DNA of 64,000 nt. Origin: Colwellia sp. D2M02. Lineage in GTDB: Bacteria; Pseudomonadota; Gammaproteobacteria; Enterobacterales; Alteromonadaceae. The notes beneath the pieces were generated by a model. That model saw only the letters and a list, made by a program, of their open reading frames with translations, made no database searches and was not told the origin of the DNA. The first letter of the stretch is position 1; each line of letters starts with the position of its first letter. Positions 47,384 through 55,341 of the stretch are shown here, in pieces. The stretch spans positions 1-64,000 of the forward strand of contig NZ_JAHKPW010000044.1 in assembly GCF_018860755.1 (NCBI RefSeq), given 5' to 3'. The position numbers and the translations under genes are program-made.

Positions 47384-48904
47384 TTATCTAAAACTTGGAA
47401 TTATTGCAGGAATACCCGGTAACAAGCCCACTGCAGCCATTACTCCTGTTAATACCACAAACATAATACCTGGTAGTATCCAGCGGCTCATCTTACTTAA
47501 CTCTGAACTACGCTCTTTACAACCAATCAAACCAAGGTTATCTAGTAACATCGTTAATGACCAACCAAAAGCGGGATTAACAAGCGCAGAAGAAAACACC
47601 ACAATAGCTGCAGATTGAGTTGTTTTACCTTCTCGGGTCATTTCCATACCTGCTTCAAGTAACGGGATAAATACGCCAACTACTAAGGCAACACAAAGTA
47701 CAGGTTGCCAAATAGCTAAATCCATTGGGTAACCCCAAATAGCGGCAATAATACAAAACAACGCAGTAAGTATTGCGCCAGCAGGAATAGGGCGTTTAGC
47801 GATAGCGGCGGGTACGATGTATGTGCCCCAAGATGAGGTGAAATTTGCTCCACCTAAAATAGAACCAAAAGTTTGGCGAATAGAGGCGCTGGTCATGGTA
47901 TCGTCAATATTCATTTGTACTTTTTCAGTACGTGCAGGATAACTAATTTTTTGGAATACTTGGTGTCCTAAAAAGTCAGGAGACCACATTGCAACCGCTA
48001 AAATAGCAAAAGGTAATACCACAATAAAGCTTTCTAATGTTGGTAAACCTAACATCCAGCCAGTGTTTTCACCCCACCAATACATCGGGTTCATATTAGG
48101 TAAACCAGGACCTGTTTGGAACTCAAAAGGTGCGCCCATTGCAAAGGCAATTGTTCCCCCTAACAAACAACTTAACGGTACTGCTAGCCAGCGCTTTCGC
48201 CAATGTTCGAGTAAGGCGTATAAGATTATGGTGCAAAAAATAACGGCAAAGGCTATATAGCTCATTTCTATACTTTCAGCCCAAGCGAAGAGCTTTTTTA
48301 CTTGAGAAATGGTGCCAACAAACCCAAGATATAATAGTAAGCCGCCACAAACTCCCTTGCTGGTGAGGTTTGCCAACATACTGCCGCCTTTACTTATCGC
48401 TAAAATTAAACCAAACGCACCTATGAGCAAACCAAAGGCCATTGGGTGGCCACCTGCAGCAACGACAATAGGGATAAGCGGAATTAATGGACCATGTGTA
48501 CCAGCTAGGTTCGCGGTTGGTAAGATAAAGCCTGAAAAAATAATTATAAAAAAAGCGACAATGAGTAACTCATAACGGACATTTTCTAATATAAACGCTT
48601 CACCTAAACCTAGTGGTCCAGCAAAAGTTGCCGCAATAGCACCGACCATAACTACTTTACCAATGGTTGCTGCCATTGCAGGGATGGTGTCTTCTAGCTC
48701 AAAACGATAGTCTCTAAAAGGAAGATTAGGCCGCCAGCGTTTAGGTGACATTATTTGTAATTCGTGCTCTAAGTATTCTTCACGTGAGTTAAAGGCTGAA
48801 CTTGGTTTATGTTGTTGTTCGTAGCTCAACTCATTAGTTTGCTCATGAGCACTTTCTTGAAGCTTATCTTTTACTTCGTGTACAGGTTTAGAAGTATTGC
48901 CCAT
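47384..48904 (-). CDS. DUF3360-family membrane transporter
   Basis: This 506-aa inner-membrane protein has about 12 hydrophobic segments after a hydrophilic N-terminal tail of about 70 residues. Marks include GTHGPLIPLIPIVVAAGGHP, GGSMLANLTSKGVCGGLLL and GGANFTSSWGTYIVPAAIAKR, which together resemble the SulP/xanthine permease-like fold. The family (DUF3360) is common in marine gammaproteobacteria; the substrate is unknown. It ends convergent to katA. Confidence 0.78.
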   Translation of the reverse strand: MGNTSKPVHEVKDKLQESAHEQTNELSYEQQHKPSSAFNSREEYLEHELQIMSPKRWRPNLPFRDYRFELEDTIPAMAATIGKVVMVGAIAATFAGPLGLGEAFILENVRYELLIVAFFIIIFSGFILPTANLAGTHGPLIPLIPIVVAAGGHPMAFGLLIGAFGLILAISKGGSMLANLTSKGVCGGLLLYLGFVGTISQVKKLFAWAESIEMSYIAFAVIFCTIILYALLEHWRKRWLAVPLSCLLGGTIAFAMGAPFEFQTGPGLPNMNPMYWWGENTGWMLGLPTLESFIVVLPFAILAVAMWSPDFLGHQVFQKISYPARTEKVQMNIDDTMTSASIRQTFGSILGGANFTSSWGTYIVPAAIAKRPIPAGAILTALFCIIAAIWGYPMDLAIWQPVLCVALVVGVFIPLLEAGMEMTREGKTTQSAAIVVFSSALVNPAFGWSLTMLLDNLGLIGCKERSSELSKMSRWILPGIMFVVLTGVMAAVGLLPGIPAIIPSFR

Positions 48905-49264
48905 TTTTATTCCTATTATTCACCCACTACAAAGTGCGGTTTCATTTAAGTAACCGACATTTTATCTTAAGCCCTTAACGAGGGCTAACCACAAACGACA
49001 AGTTATACTAGGCAATTAGTCTAGGATTAAGCGCAATGGCGCTTAAAAAGTGAGCTTTTACTCTATTTTTGAAAATTACTTTGTTTTAGCGATATTTTCA
49101 TAAAACATTCTCTGGTGTTACATCAAGTTTAGTTAATGCTATTATTAGCGAAGCTATAGTGACAATTATAAGCGGTAGTTATAGCTAAAAAATTGACGAT
49201 AATATTGCTAACATAAACCTGAGCACATTATTAATCAGCCTTCATTACTAAAGAGAATACGCAC
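48905..49264. other. Gene-free divergent region
   Basis: This 360-bp AT-rich gap between the DUF3360 and DUF2750 genes contains a short hairpin, AGCCCT-TAACG-AGGGCT (48970-48986). No known riboswitch or ORF is recognised. Confidence 0.4.
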
Positions 49265-49666
49265 TTGGCCACTCCTATTGATAACAAAACCCTGAATGAC
49301 ATTGAGCAATACAACATTGAAAATCGCTTTCAGTATTTTCTTAAAGAGGTAAACCAAAATAGTGAGCTGTGGATCCTTGCTGATGAACACGGTTGTATGA
49401 TGTTAAATAGTGATGATGAAGACTGCGTTCCTGTGTGGCCCAATCAAGAATTTGCCCAAACTTGGGCAACAGGTGATTGGGAGTTATGTAGTGCACAAGC
49501 AATTAGCCTTGATGTTTGGTTAAAACGTTGGACTCAGGGATTAGAAGAAGATGAATTATCCGTAGTAGTTTTTCCTAATAGCAATGAAGAGGGGGTAATA
49601 CTTTACCCGACTGAACTTGCTGATGAGTTAAATAAGAAAGCACAAAAATTAAAAAGAAATAACTAA
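49265..49666 (+). CDS. DUF2750-family protein
   Basis: This 133-aa acidic cytosolic protein matches the DUF2750 style: RFQYFLKEVNQNSELWILAD, then MMLNSDDEDCVPVWPNQEFA and LDVWLKRWTQGLEED. The function is unknown. The start is a TTG at 49265 with AAAGAGAA upstream; no earlier ATG exists. It is convergent with the diguanylate cyclase gene. Confidence 0.75.
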   Translation: MATPIDNKTLNDIEQYNIENRFQYFLKEVNQNSELWILADEHGCMMLNSDDEDCVPVWPNQEFAQTWATGDWELCSAQAISLDVWLKRWTQGLEEDELSVVVFPNSNEEGVILYPTELADELNKKAQKLKRNN

Positions 49667-49709
49667 AAAATTTATTAAAAAAGCACTTAAAAGCAACAAG
49701 TAAGGTCGC

Positions 49710-51383
49710 TCACAATGAATTCTGTGGCAAATTAGTGTTGTTTTTTTTGTTTTGTTTATGCTGGTACATACGCTGATCGGCGAGTGATAAACACTCTGAC
49801 TGGTTTAGTGTTTCAAAACTGGTGGCAATGCCAAAACTGAGGCTGGCCTGTTGCCAGCCACTTTGTTGTAGCTCAGTTTCACTTGCTAGTAGTAACTCCG
49901 ATATTTGTATCAATAATGACTCCGTGTCTTGTGCGTTTTTTATCTTGACTACCCAAATAAATTCATCACCACCACAGCGGAAAATAGTGCCTAGCTCTGC
50001 TAAGTTTTTCTTCATAATTTGTGCTGCTGCAACCAAGTACTTATCTCCAGTATCATGGCCTAATCTATCGTTAATTTCTTTAAAGTTATCGAGATCAATA
50101 AAAGTTAAGCTGTAGTGTCCTTGTAAATTACCTAACATTTCATTTTGCGCAAAACGATTGCCTATTTGTGTTAACGGGTCAACGCGGGAGGTTTTGTAAC
50201 TGCGGTTAAACTCTTTTTGTTTTATTTGCAGCCACTCTGCTAGCGCAAGAAGAATACACAAACAATCTAGTGCTAAAGCTATTTGCACAATTAATTCGGG
50301 GTAAATATACCAGTCAATATTATAGGCATGAGATAAAACATATACCGCTAACGTTAGTCCATATAAAAGGTTACCGATTAAGTAATACTTAGCGGTAAAG
50401 TCTCTTTTACGTAACATAAAAATACCAGTACTAATGGAAAGAGGTATCCAAATAGTGGCGATGATGTGCGAAATGAAATAGCTTAATGTGAACGGGACAA
50501 AAGGCATTAACAGCCCTATCACAACGCTAAAAATGGATAAGTAATTAAATAAGTTAGCTAATCTTGGGTGCTCTTGCTTACAGTTGAACAGCAACTTGGT
50601 GAATTGACTGGCTGCGGCAATAGCAAAAGGGAACAATATCATGCCGCTATACACGGGATTAAATGACGTTATTGGCAATAGATACCCTAAGCTCCCCGAT
50701 GCAGCGAACCAGCCTATGCCATGTAAACCAATATAACCTGCACATGCTAAAGTGATAATATATTTAGTGTTAAGGTAGGTAAAAAGAGCTAATAAAGCTA
50801 ACGTTATCATTACCGTGAATGCTATTGAGGTAATATTGTTTATCAAAACCTGCTTTTTATAAAAGTTAGCCTGATTATAAATATTGATCACTGCTGGGGT
50901 TGGAAACACTTTAGCTTGAATATAAATCCAAAGTGTACCGCTTTGTGAGTCTGCTAGCGGTAAAGAAAAAGTTTGTGAATGAGCCACCTTAGGGTTTTCA
51001 GTGCCAATGTGACCAAAATCTTCTAAGGGTATTACTTTACCTTGCTCGGTTTGCCAGTAAGCTTGACCAATATCTAAGTAATTGACATGAAGGTTCACAA
51101 ACCATGTGTTATGGCTATTTGCTGTGTTTATTACTTTAATTGCCGTTATAAAAGCACCACGCCCCCCTTGTGATGATGCTACAGGGGCAGCATTAGTAAA
51201 TAAATTTGTTAATTCAGTAAAACTCTCAGGAGCACTGCTATCATTGACAGGGTACCAGAGGTTATGTTCGTTTAATGTAACTGTGTTGATACCATCTAAG
51301 TGTGCTGTAGAAGCAACATTGTTAGCATGAATGTAGTTAGAAAAAACGAATAGGGTAAAAAGTAATATGTTTTTTATCATCAA
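49710..51383 (-). CDS. 7TMR-DISM diguanylate cyclase
   Basis: This 557-aa membrane sensor makes c-di-GMP. It has a signal peptide, a periplasmic 7TMR-DISM extracellular domain (about 25-185), seven transmembrane helices (about 188-385), then a GGDEF domain (about 395-545) with the active motif RCGGDEFIW. The inhibitory I-site (RxxD five residues before GGDEF) is absent; LAEL is found instead. The DISM domain often binds carbohydrate, which could link to the chitin genes, but this is inference. Confidence 0.92.
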   Translation of the reverse strand: MMIKNILLFTLFVFSNYIHANNVASTAHLDGINTVTLNEHNLWYPVNDSSAPESFTELTNLFTNAAPVASSQGGRGAFITAIKVINTANSHNTWFVNLHVNYLDIGQAYWQTEQGKVIPLEDFGHIGTENPKVAHSQTFSLPLADSQSGTLWIYIQAKVFPTPAVINIYNQANFYKKQVLINNITSIAFTVMITLALLALFTYLNTKYIITLACAGYIGLHGIGWFAASGSLGYLLPITSFNPVYSGMILFPFAIAAASQFTKLLFNCKQEHPRLANLFNYLSIFSVVIGLLMPFVPFTLSYFISHIIATIWIPLSISTGIFMLRKRDFTAKYYLIGNLLYGLTLAVYVLSHAYNIDWYIYPELIVQIALALDCLCILLALAEWLQIKQKEFNRSYKTSRVDPLTQIGNRFAQNEMLGNLQGHYSLTFIDLDNFKEINDRLGHDTGDKYLVAAAQIMKKNLAELGTIFRCGGDEFIWVVKIKNAQDTESLLIQISELLLASETELQQSGWQQASLSFGIATSFETLNQSECLSLADQRMYQHKQNKKNNTNLPQNSL

Positions 51384-51513
51384 AAAGTAACTTGTTTAAA
51401 ACACCAATAGCAAGCGAATGAAATAGGAAATAAATATTTATTTAATTATTATAGCCTTATAGTTAAAAAAAACTTTTTTTTAGTGAAGTAAAGAAAAAAA
51501 CAATGATAAAGCT

Positions 51514-51825
51514 CTATACGGGGTGATCGAGTAGGTTAGTGAATGTGTTGTAATCTACAGTCATTACCTTGTTGGTGTCATGATAGATTAGCTCAATACG
51601 ACTATCAGCTATGCTAGCAATATGGTTGCAGTTAAGCTCTTTACCCGCTTTATTAAAGGAGTAGCTCCCTTGTTCGGTAAGCACCATACCTTTTATGCGA
51701 TTCACGGTTAATGTCGATAAAAATAAGAAAAAATTTTGATGATTAAAAATATAGCGATTTGAAAAAATCCAGCCTTTACTAAAAAAACCTTCCCCTTGAT
51801 TTGTTAACTCAATAAAACCATGCAC
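51514..51825 (-). pseudogene. C-terminal fragment of a CobW-type GTPase
   Basis: The 103 codons MHGFIELTNQGEGFFSKGWI onwards match the C-terminal domain of the intact gene at 53913-55115 and lack the whole GTPase part. DNA at 51761-51824 is identical to 54187-54250 over 64 bp. The remainder is only about half identical at protein level (RIKGMVLTEQGSYSFNKAG versus RIKGIVITEQGSYALNKVG). It is a truncated, mosaic copy. Confidence 0.85.
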
Positions 51826-51830
51826 TTAAT

Positions 51831-51990
51831 TACTACTGCTTTATCTTTGATTAATAGTGAGTGTAACTCATCATCCATGGCTTGTAGCTCTGGCTCGACT
51901 ATGTGTTATAGAGCCAAGCAAAGAGCTACGGAATAGCATGGAATGACTCAATGCCGCTGTCTGACTTACCTTTACCCAAGCATAAGTCTG
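51831..51990 (-). pseudogene. Degenerate ppc fragments
   Basis: Positions about 51838-51908 match ppc at about 57719-57788, with roughly 8 mismatches in 70 (shared run CATGGCTTGTAGCTCTGGCT). Positions about 51909-51990 match ppc at about 57969-58050 at lower identity (for example GGAATAGCA followed by a diverged GACTCAATGCCGCTGTC). About 180 bp of ppc between the two blocks is missing. It abuts the CobW fragment, on the same strand as intact ppc. Confidence 0.75.
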
Positions 51991-52017
51991 TTAATTCTTT
52001 TTTGAATGTTTCCAAGA

Positions 52018-52581
52018 TTATAAAGCAGAACTGGTATTTTTGAGTTTTAAAGTACAGTTTCCTCCTTTACTTAGCTCATCACACTCAAGATAGAGCTCAG
52101 GCTCTTTGAGTGATGACAGTAAGCTTAGTTCAGCGATCATATCTACTCCCATGCTTACCCGCCAACCCTCAACTTTTTTAGCCTCTGCAATGACTGGACT
52201 ACTATTAACATGATTCTCTTGAGAGAATAAAAAAATCACCAAAAAAGAAAGTAACACTACTGATGCTGCTATAGCGAATGGTGCAGTGCGTTTAGTTTTT
52301 TGGTATTGATTGTTTTTTGGGGGGCTAAGCTCTTTACTGTTAGCTTTGAAATAATGTTTGTCAATGCTAGCAACCTTTGCTTGTAAATCATCATCGAAAT
52401 TTGAGCTAAGTACTGAATCAGGAAATCCACGCACTAAAGTTTTTAGATGCTTAAGCTCATTAAAAGCCTTTGAACAAGTGGGACAGCTTTCAATGTGTTT
52501 AATGCAGTTTTTATGAGTAGCAACATCAAGCTCATTATCTATAAGATCACCTAGCAGCTCTTCTATCTCAAAGCATTTCAT
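52018..52581 (-). CDS. Anti-sigma factor with zinc-finger-like motif
   Basis: This 187-aa membrane protein is expected to hold the ECF sigma factor. The N-terminal ZAS-type motif HKNCIKHIESCPTC (about residues 23-36) is visible. A transmembrane helix (AIAASVVLLSFLVIFLF, about 103-120) is followed by a periplasmic tail with two Cys. Its start overlaps the end of the sigma gene by 14 nt, so the two are coupled. Confidence 0.88.
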   Translation of the reverse strand: MKCFEIEELLGDLIDNELDVATHKNCIKHIESCPTCSKAFNELKHLKTLVRGFPDSVLSSNFDDDLQAKVASIDKHYFKANSKELSPPKNNQYQKTKRTAPFAIAASVVLLSFLVIFLFSQENHVNSSPVIAEAKKVEGWRVSMGVDMIAELSLLSSLKEPELYLECDELSKGGNCTLKLKNTSSAL

Positions 52582-53185
52582 CGAATTTCTCTTTTAATTG
52601 GCCAATCATTTTATTTCGCGCGGTATTAATTCTTGAACGCACAGTACCAAGATTAATGGCTAATATTTCACTAATTTGTGCGTAAGTAAATGCTTCTTTA
52701 TCACATAGAAATAAAATTTGTCGTTCATCTACACTAAGGCTACTCAAAGCGAGATTGTAATACTTAGTCATGTCGTTATTGTCTGGACAATCATTAACAG
52801 GCTCGCCAGAAAGCACCTCTTCATTGCTAAGGTCAACAGATGATTGTGGCCTACGCGATTTAGTTCTAACGTAATTTAAGACAATATTTCTTGCGATAGA
52901 AAAAAGGTAAGTAGAAAATGTAGATTGATGACGGAAATTATCAGGCTTTTGATATAGCTGAATAAACACTTCTTGGCATAAATCTTCTGCATCTTCTAAC
53001 TGGCCCTTAAGTTGAAAACAAATGAAACCAAACATTCTTTTTTTATAACGCTTTACTAGTAAATCAAAAGCAACCCTTGAGCCAAGTATAAACTGTTCTA
53101 TCAACTCTTCATCGAGTGGCTTTTGTTGGCGTGATTTGCTGGTATCGATACTAACTACATTTACTTTGTTTAATACCGAACTCAT
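52568..53185 (-). CDS. ECF-type RNA polymerase sigma factor
   Basis: This 205-aa sigma-70 family protein has region 2 (FDLLVKRYKKRMFGFICFQL, EDAEDLCQEVFIQLYQ) and region 4 (LSVDERQILFLCDKEAFTYA, ISEILAINLGTVRSRINTAR). Region 3 is absent, as in ECF factors. It overlaps the upstream secreted protein gene by 4 nt (ATGA) and the anti-sigma gene by 14 nt. The gene order is secreted protein-sigma-anti-sigma. Confidence 0.93.
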   Translation of the reverse strand: MSSVLNKVNVVSIDTSKSRQQKPLDEELIEQFILGSRVAFDLLVKRYKKRMFGFICFQLKGQLEDAEDLCQEVFIQLYQKPDNFRHQSTFSTYLFSIARNIVLNYVRTKSRRPQSSVDLSNEEVLSGEPVNDCPDNNDMTKYYNLALSSLSVDERQILFLCDKEAFTYAQISEILAINLGTVRSRINTARNKMIGQLKEKFDEML

Positions 53186-53814
53186 AAATTATTTTCGGTT
53201 CTATTGTCAAAAAGATCAGTAACGGGGGTATTTTTATCTACTATGTAAAAAGCTAAATCGTTAAACCAAACTTGACCACTGCCAACTAGGAGTACACCAA
53301 AGATCATATTATCGGCATTTTGGGGAACGTCTAATACTATCGCATATTCTTGCCATTCAGTTGAACCGGTAACTTCTCTGCCGTGCATATTATCAAATGC
53401 TAAGGTATTTTTGCTAAACCGGCGGTCTTTCCTATTCTTGTTAAAATAACCCGTAGACTTAGGCTTTTGGAGTCTGTCTTTTTTATAGATACCTAGAAAA
53501 GCTCCGACTTCTCCATCAGTAGAGCTCGTTTTAATATTCACTGTCAGTTTAAGTCGTTTTCCTTTGAAATTGTTAACGCTAGCTGAACTTAGTAGAGCAA
53601 CATAATCTGATTCATCAAGAGAATCTTTTTTTGACTTTATATATCGTGAGGCATTGTCATTAAAGGTGACACTCTTATCTATACCCGAGGTGTAGGCATG
53701 TGGATTACTTCCTCCTTTATATAAGCTCTCTAGTAAAGTATCGCTGGCAAATAAAGGCATTGATACTATTAGTAGTATTATTGTTGCCACCGTATATAGC
53801 ATTATGTTTCTCAT
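53182..53814 (-). CDS. Exported protein in ECF operon, galactose-binding-like fold
   Basis: This 210-aa exported protein has a signal peptide (YTVATIILLIVSMPLFA). The rest resembles jelly-roll domains with LKLTVNIKTSS, WQEYAIVLDVPQNADNMIFG and GSGQVWFNDLAFYIVD, a pattern seen in carbohydrate-binding-like modules of regulators. It is first in the operon with the ECF pair, so it may be a sensed or controlled surface protein. TGAACTT (53878-53872, minus) upstream resembles ECF -35 elements. No specific function is recognised. Confidence 0.7.
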   Translation of the reverse strand: MRNIMLYTVATIILLIVSMPLFASDTLLESLYKGGSNPHAYTSGIDKSVTFNDNASRYIKSKKDSLDESDYVALLSSASVNNFKGKRLKLTVNIKTSSTDGEVGAFLGIYKKDRLQKPKSTGYFNKNRKDRRFSKNTLAFDNMHGREVTGSTEWQEYAIVLDVPQNADNMIFGVLLVGSGQVWFNDLAFYIVDKNTPVTDLFDNRTENNL

Positions 53815-53912
53815 CTCGTATCCTTTCGTATTTAATTGTTATTTATAGGGTATGTAACCATGCTGAAATAAAAGTTCATAAATAATCCAAAAAATTTAAG
53901 TATCACAGTTTT

Positions 53913-55115
53913 TTAATTGTTTAAAACTTTATCAGGAGGGGCGTGATGGTTGAGAGTACAATCTAGCCATTGAACAGTCTTAATTTTTTGTAAAAGCTGT
54001 TCGTTCGTATCGAGTAGTTCAATTCGACTTTCGGTTAAATCATCTACCTGCTGATAACTGATGTCAGTTCCCACTTTGTTTAACGCATAGGAGCCTTGTT
54101 CGGTGATAACAATACCTTTAATACGGCTTATACTAAAAGCGTTAACTAATATCATCAAAGGTTCATAGTTGAAAGTAACAGCATTGGAAAAAATCCAGCC
54201 TTTACTAAAAAAACCTTCCCCTTGATTTGTTAACTCAATAAAACCATGCAACTTGATTTGTTGTTGTATCTTTTTCTCGGTATCAGTACTGACGTCTGTC
54301 GTCTTATCAATATAACTCTCCTCATTAATATTAACTCCAATGGTAACGTTGCTAAGTGGTGAGAAAGCACGCTTCGTATTGTTTAATAAATATTGTTGAT
54401 GTTTACCTCCTGCTGCGTCTTTAACGGTTACCTTTTGTAGGTCGCCCAGTGCAATTTGCCCATGGCAGATTAAATTAAGAGGTTTATCGTTGAGTTTGCT
54501 CAATGCTATAAATGAAGTTAAGTTTTCCCTGTCTTGTTCACTGTAAAGCTCAGATTTGGTGCCAATAATAATATCAGCAATATTGAGCTGCTGGACGAAA
54601 GATGGGTGTGAGGTATAGCGCACATCGCTAAGGTTTCTTGCATCAATTAAGCATAGTATTGATTGTAATGAGATTAAGTCTTTATACTTACCGCTGGTTA
54701 GCACCTCAACCACTTCTTTTGGGTGGCCTAGCCCCGTAGGCTCTATAAGTAAGCGATCAGGTTTTGCTTTAGCGATGAGCTGATTAAGTGCAACTTGCAT
54801 TGGTACCCCAGAAGCACAACACATGCAACCACCAGGTACTTGGCGAATAAATACGCCATTTTTTTCATTATTAGCTTTATTGTTTTTATCACTATTATTA
54901 GTTAATAGCTCAGCATCAATGCCTACCTCGCCAAACTCATTTACTAATACCGCCCAATTTTCATGCTCGGGTTTATTAGCCAGTAATTGTACGATAGCGG
55001 TGGTTTTTCCTACCCCTAAAAAACCGGTAATAAGGTTGGTAGGAATTGCTGATATTTTAGGAGTTAAATTTTTGAACATAACAGTCTTTAGTGATTTTGA
55101 ATAAAGTAGAGTCAT
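53913..55115 (-). CDS. CobW/P47K-family GTPase (metal chaperone type)
   Basis: This 400-aa G3E GTPase probably handles zinc or another metal. Walker A is GFLGVGKTT, the metal-binding CxCC motif is in PGGCMCCASG, and guanine recognition GTKSE is near residue 183. The C-terminal CobW_C domain (about 250-375) is present. The start at 55115 is used; the ATG at 55079 (MFKNLTP) is an equally possible start. The C-terminal part shares a 64-bp identical stretch with the fragment at 51761-51824. Confidence 0.88.
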   Translation of the reverse strand: MTLLYSKSLKTVMFKNLTPKISAIPTNLITGFLGVGKTTAIVQLLANKPEHENWAVLVNEFGEVGIDAELLTNNSDKNNKANNEKNGVFIRQVPGGCMCCASGVPMQVALNQLIAKAKPDRLLIEPTGLGHPKEVVEVLTSGKYKDLISLQSILCLIDARNLSDVRYTSHPSFVQQLNIADIIIGTKSELYSEQDRENLTSFIALSKLNDKPLNLICHGQIALGDLQKVTVKDAAGGKHQQYLLNNTKRAFSPLSNVTIGVNINEESYIDKTTDVSTDTEKKIQQQIKLHGFIELTNQGEGFFSKGWIFSNAVTFNYEPLMILVNAFSISRIKGIVITEQGSYALNKVGTDISYQQVDDLTESRIELLDTNEQLLQKIKTVQWLDCTLNHHAPPDKVLNN

Positions 55116-55341
55116 GGTGATAATACAATATTCATGAACTAAAGGGGGGACTCAGGCTTTTCTAGATGAATTATTTAGGTTAGTCGATATAGTAAAGAGA
55201 AAATCTAGCATTATCTGAGCAATGTTAAGTTAAAAGTAAATTATTTGTTACAAATTTATTTACTTTATGGTGTTATTGAAATTGCTAGTATAACTTTTTT
55301 GTAATACTTTCGAGTATTGCTTACTTTATAAGGATATAACA

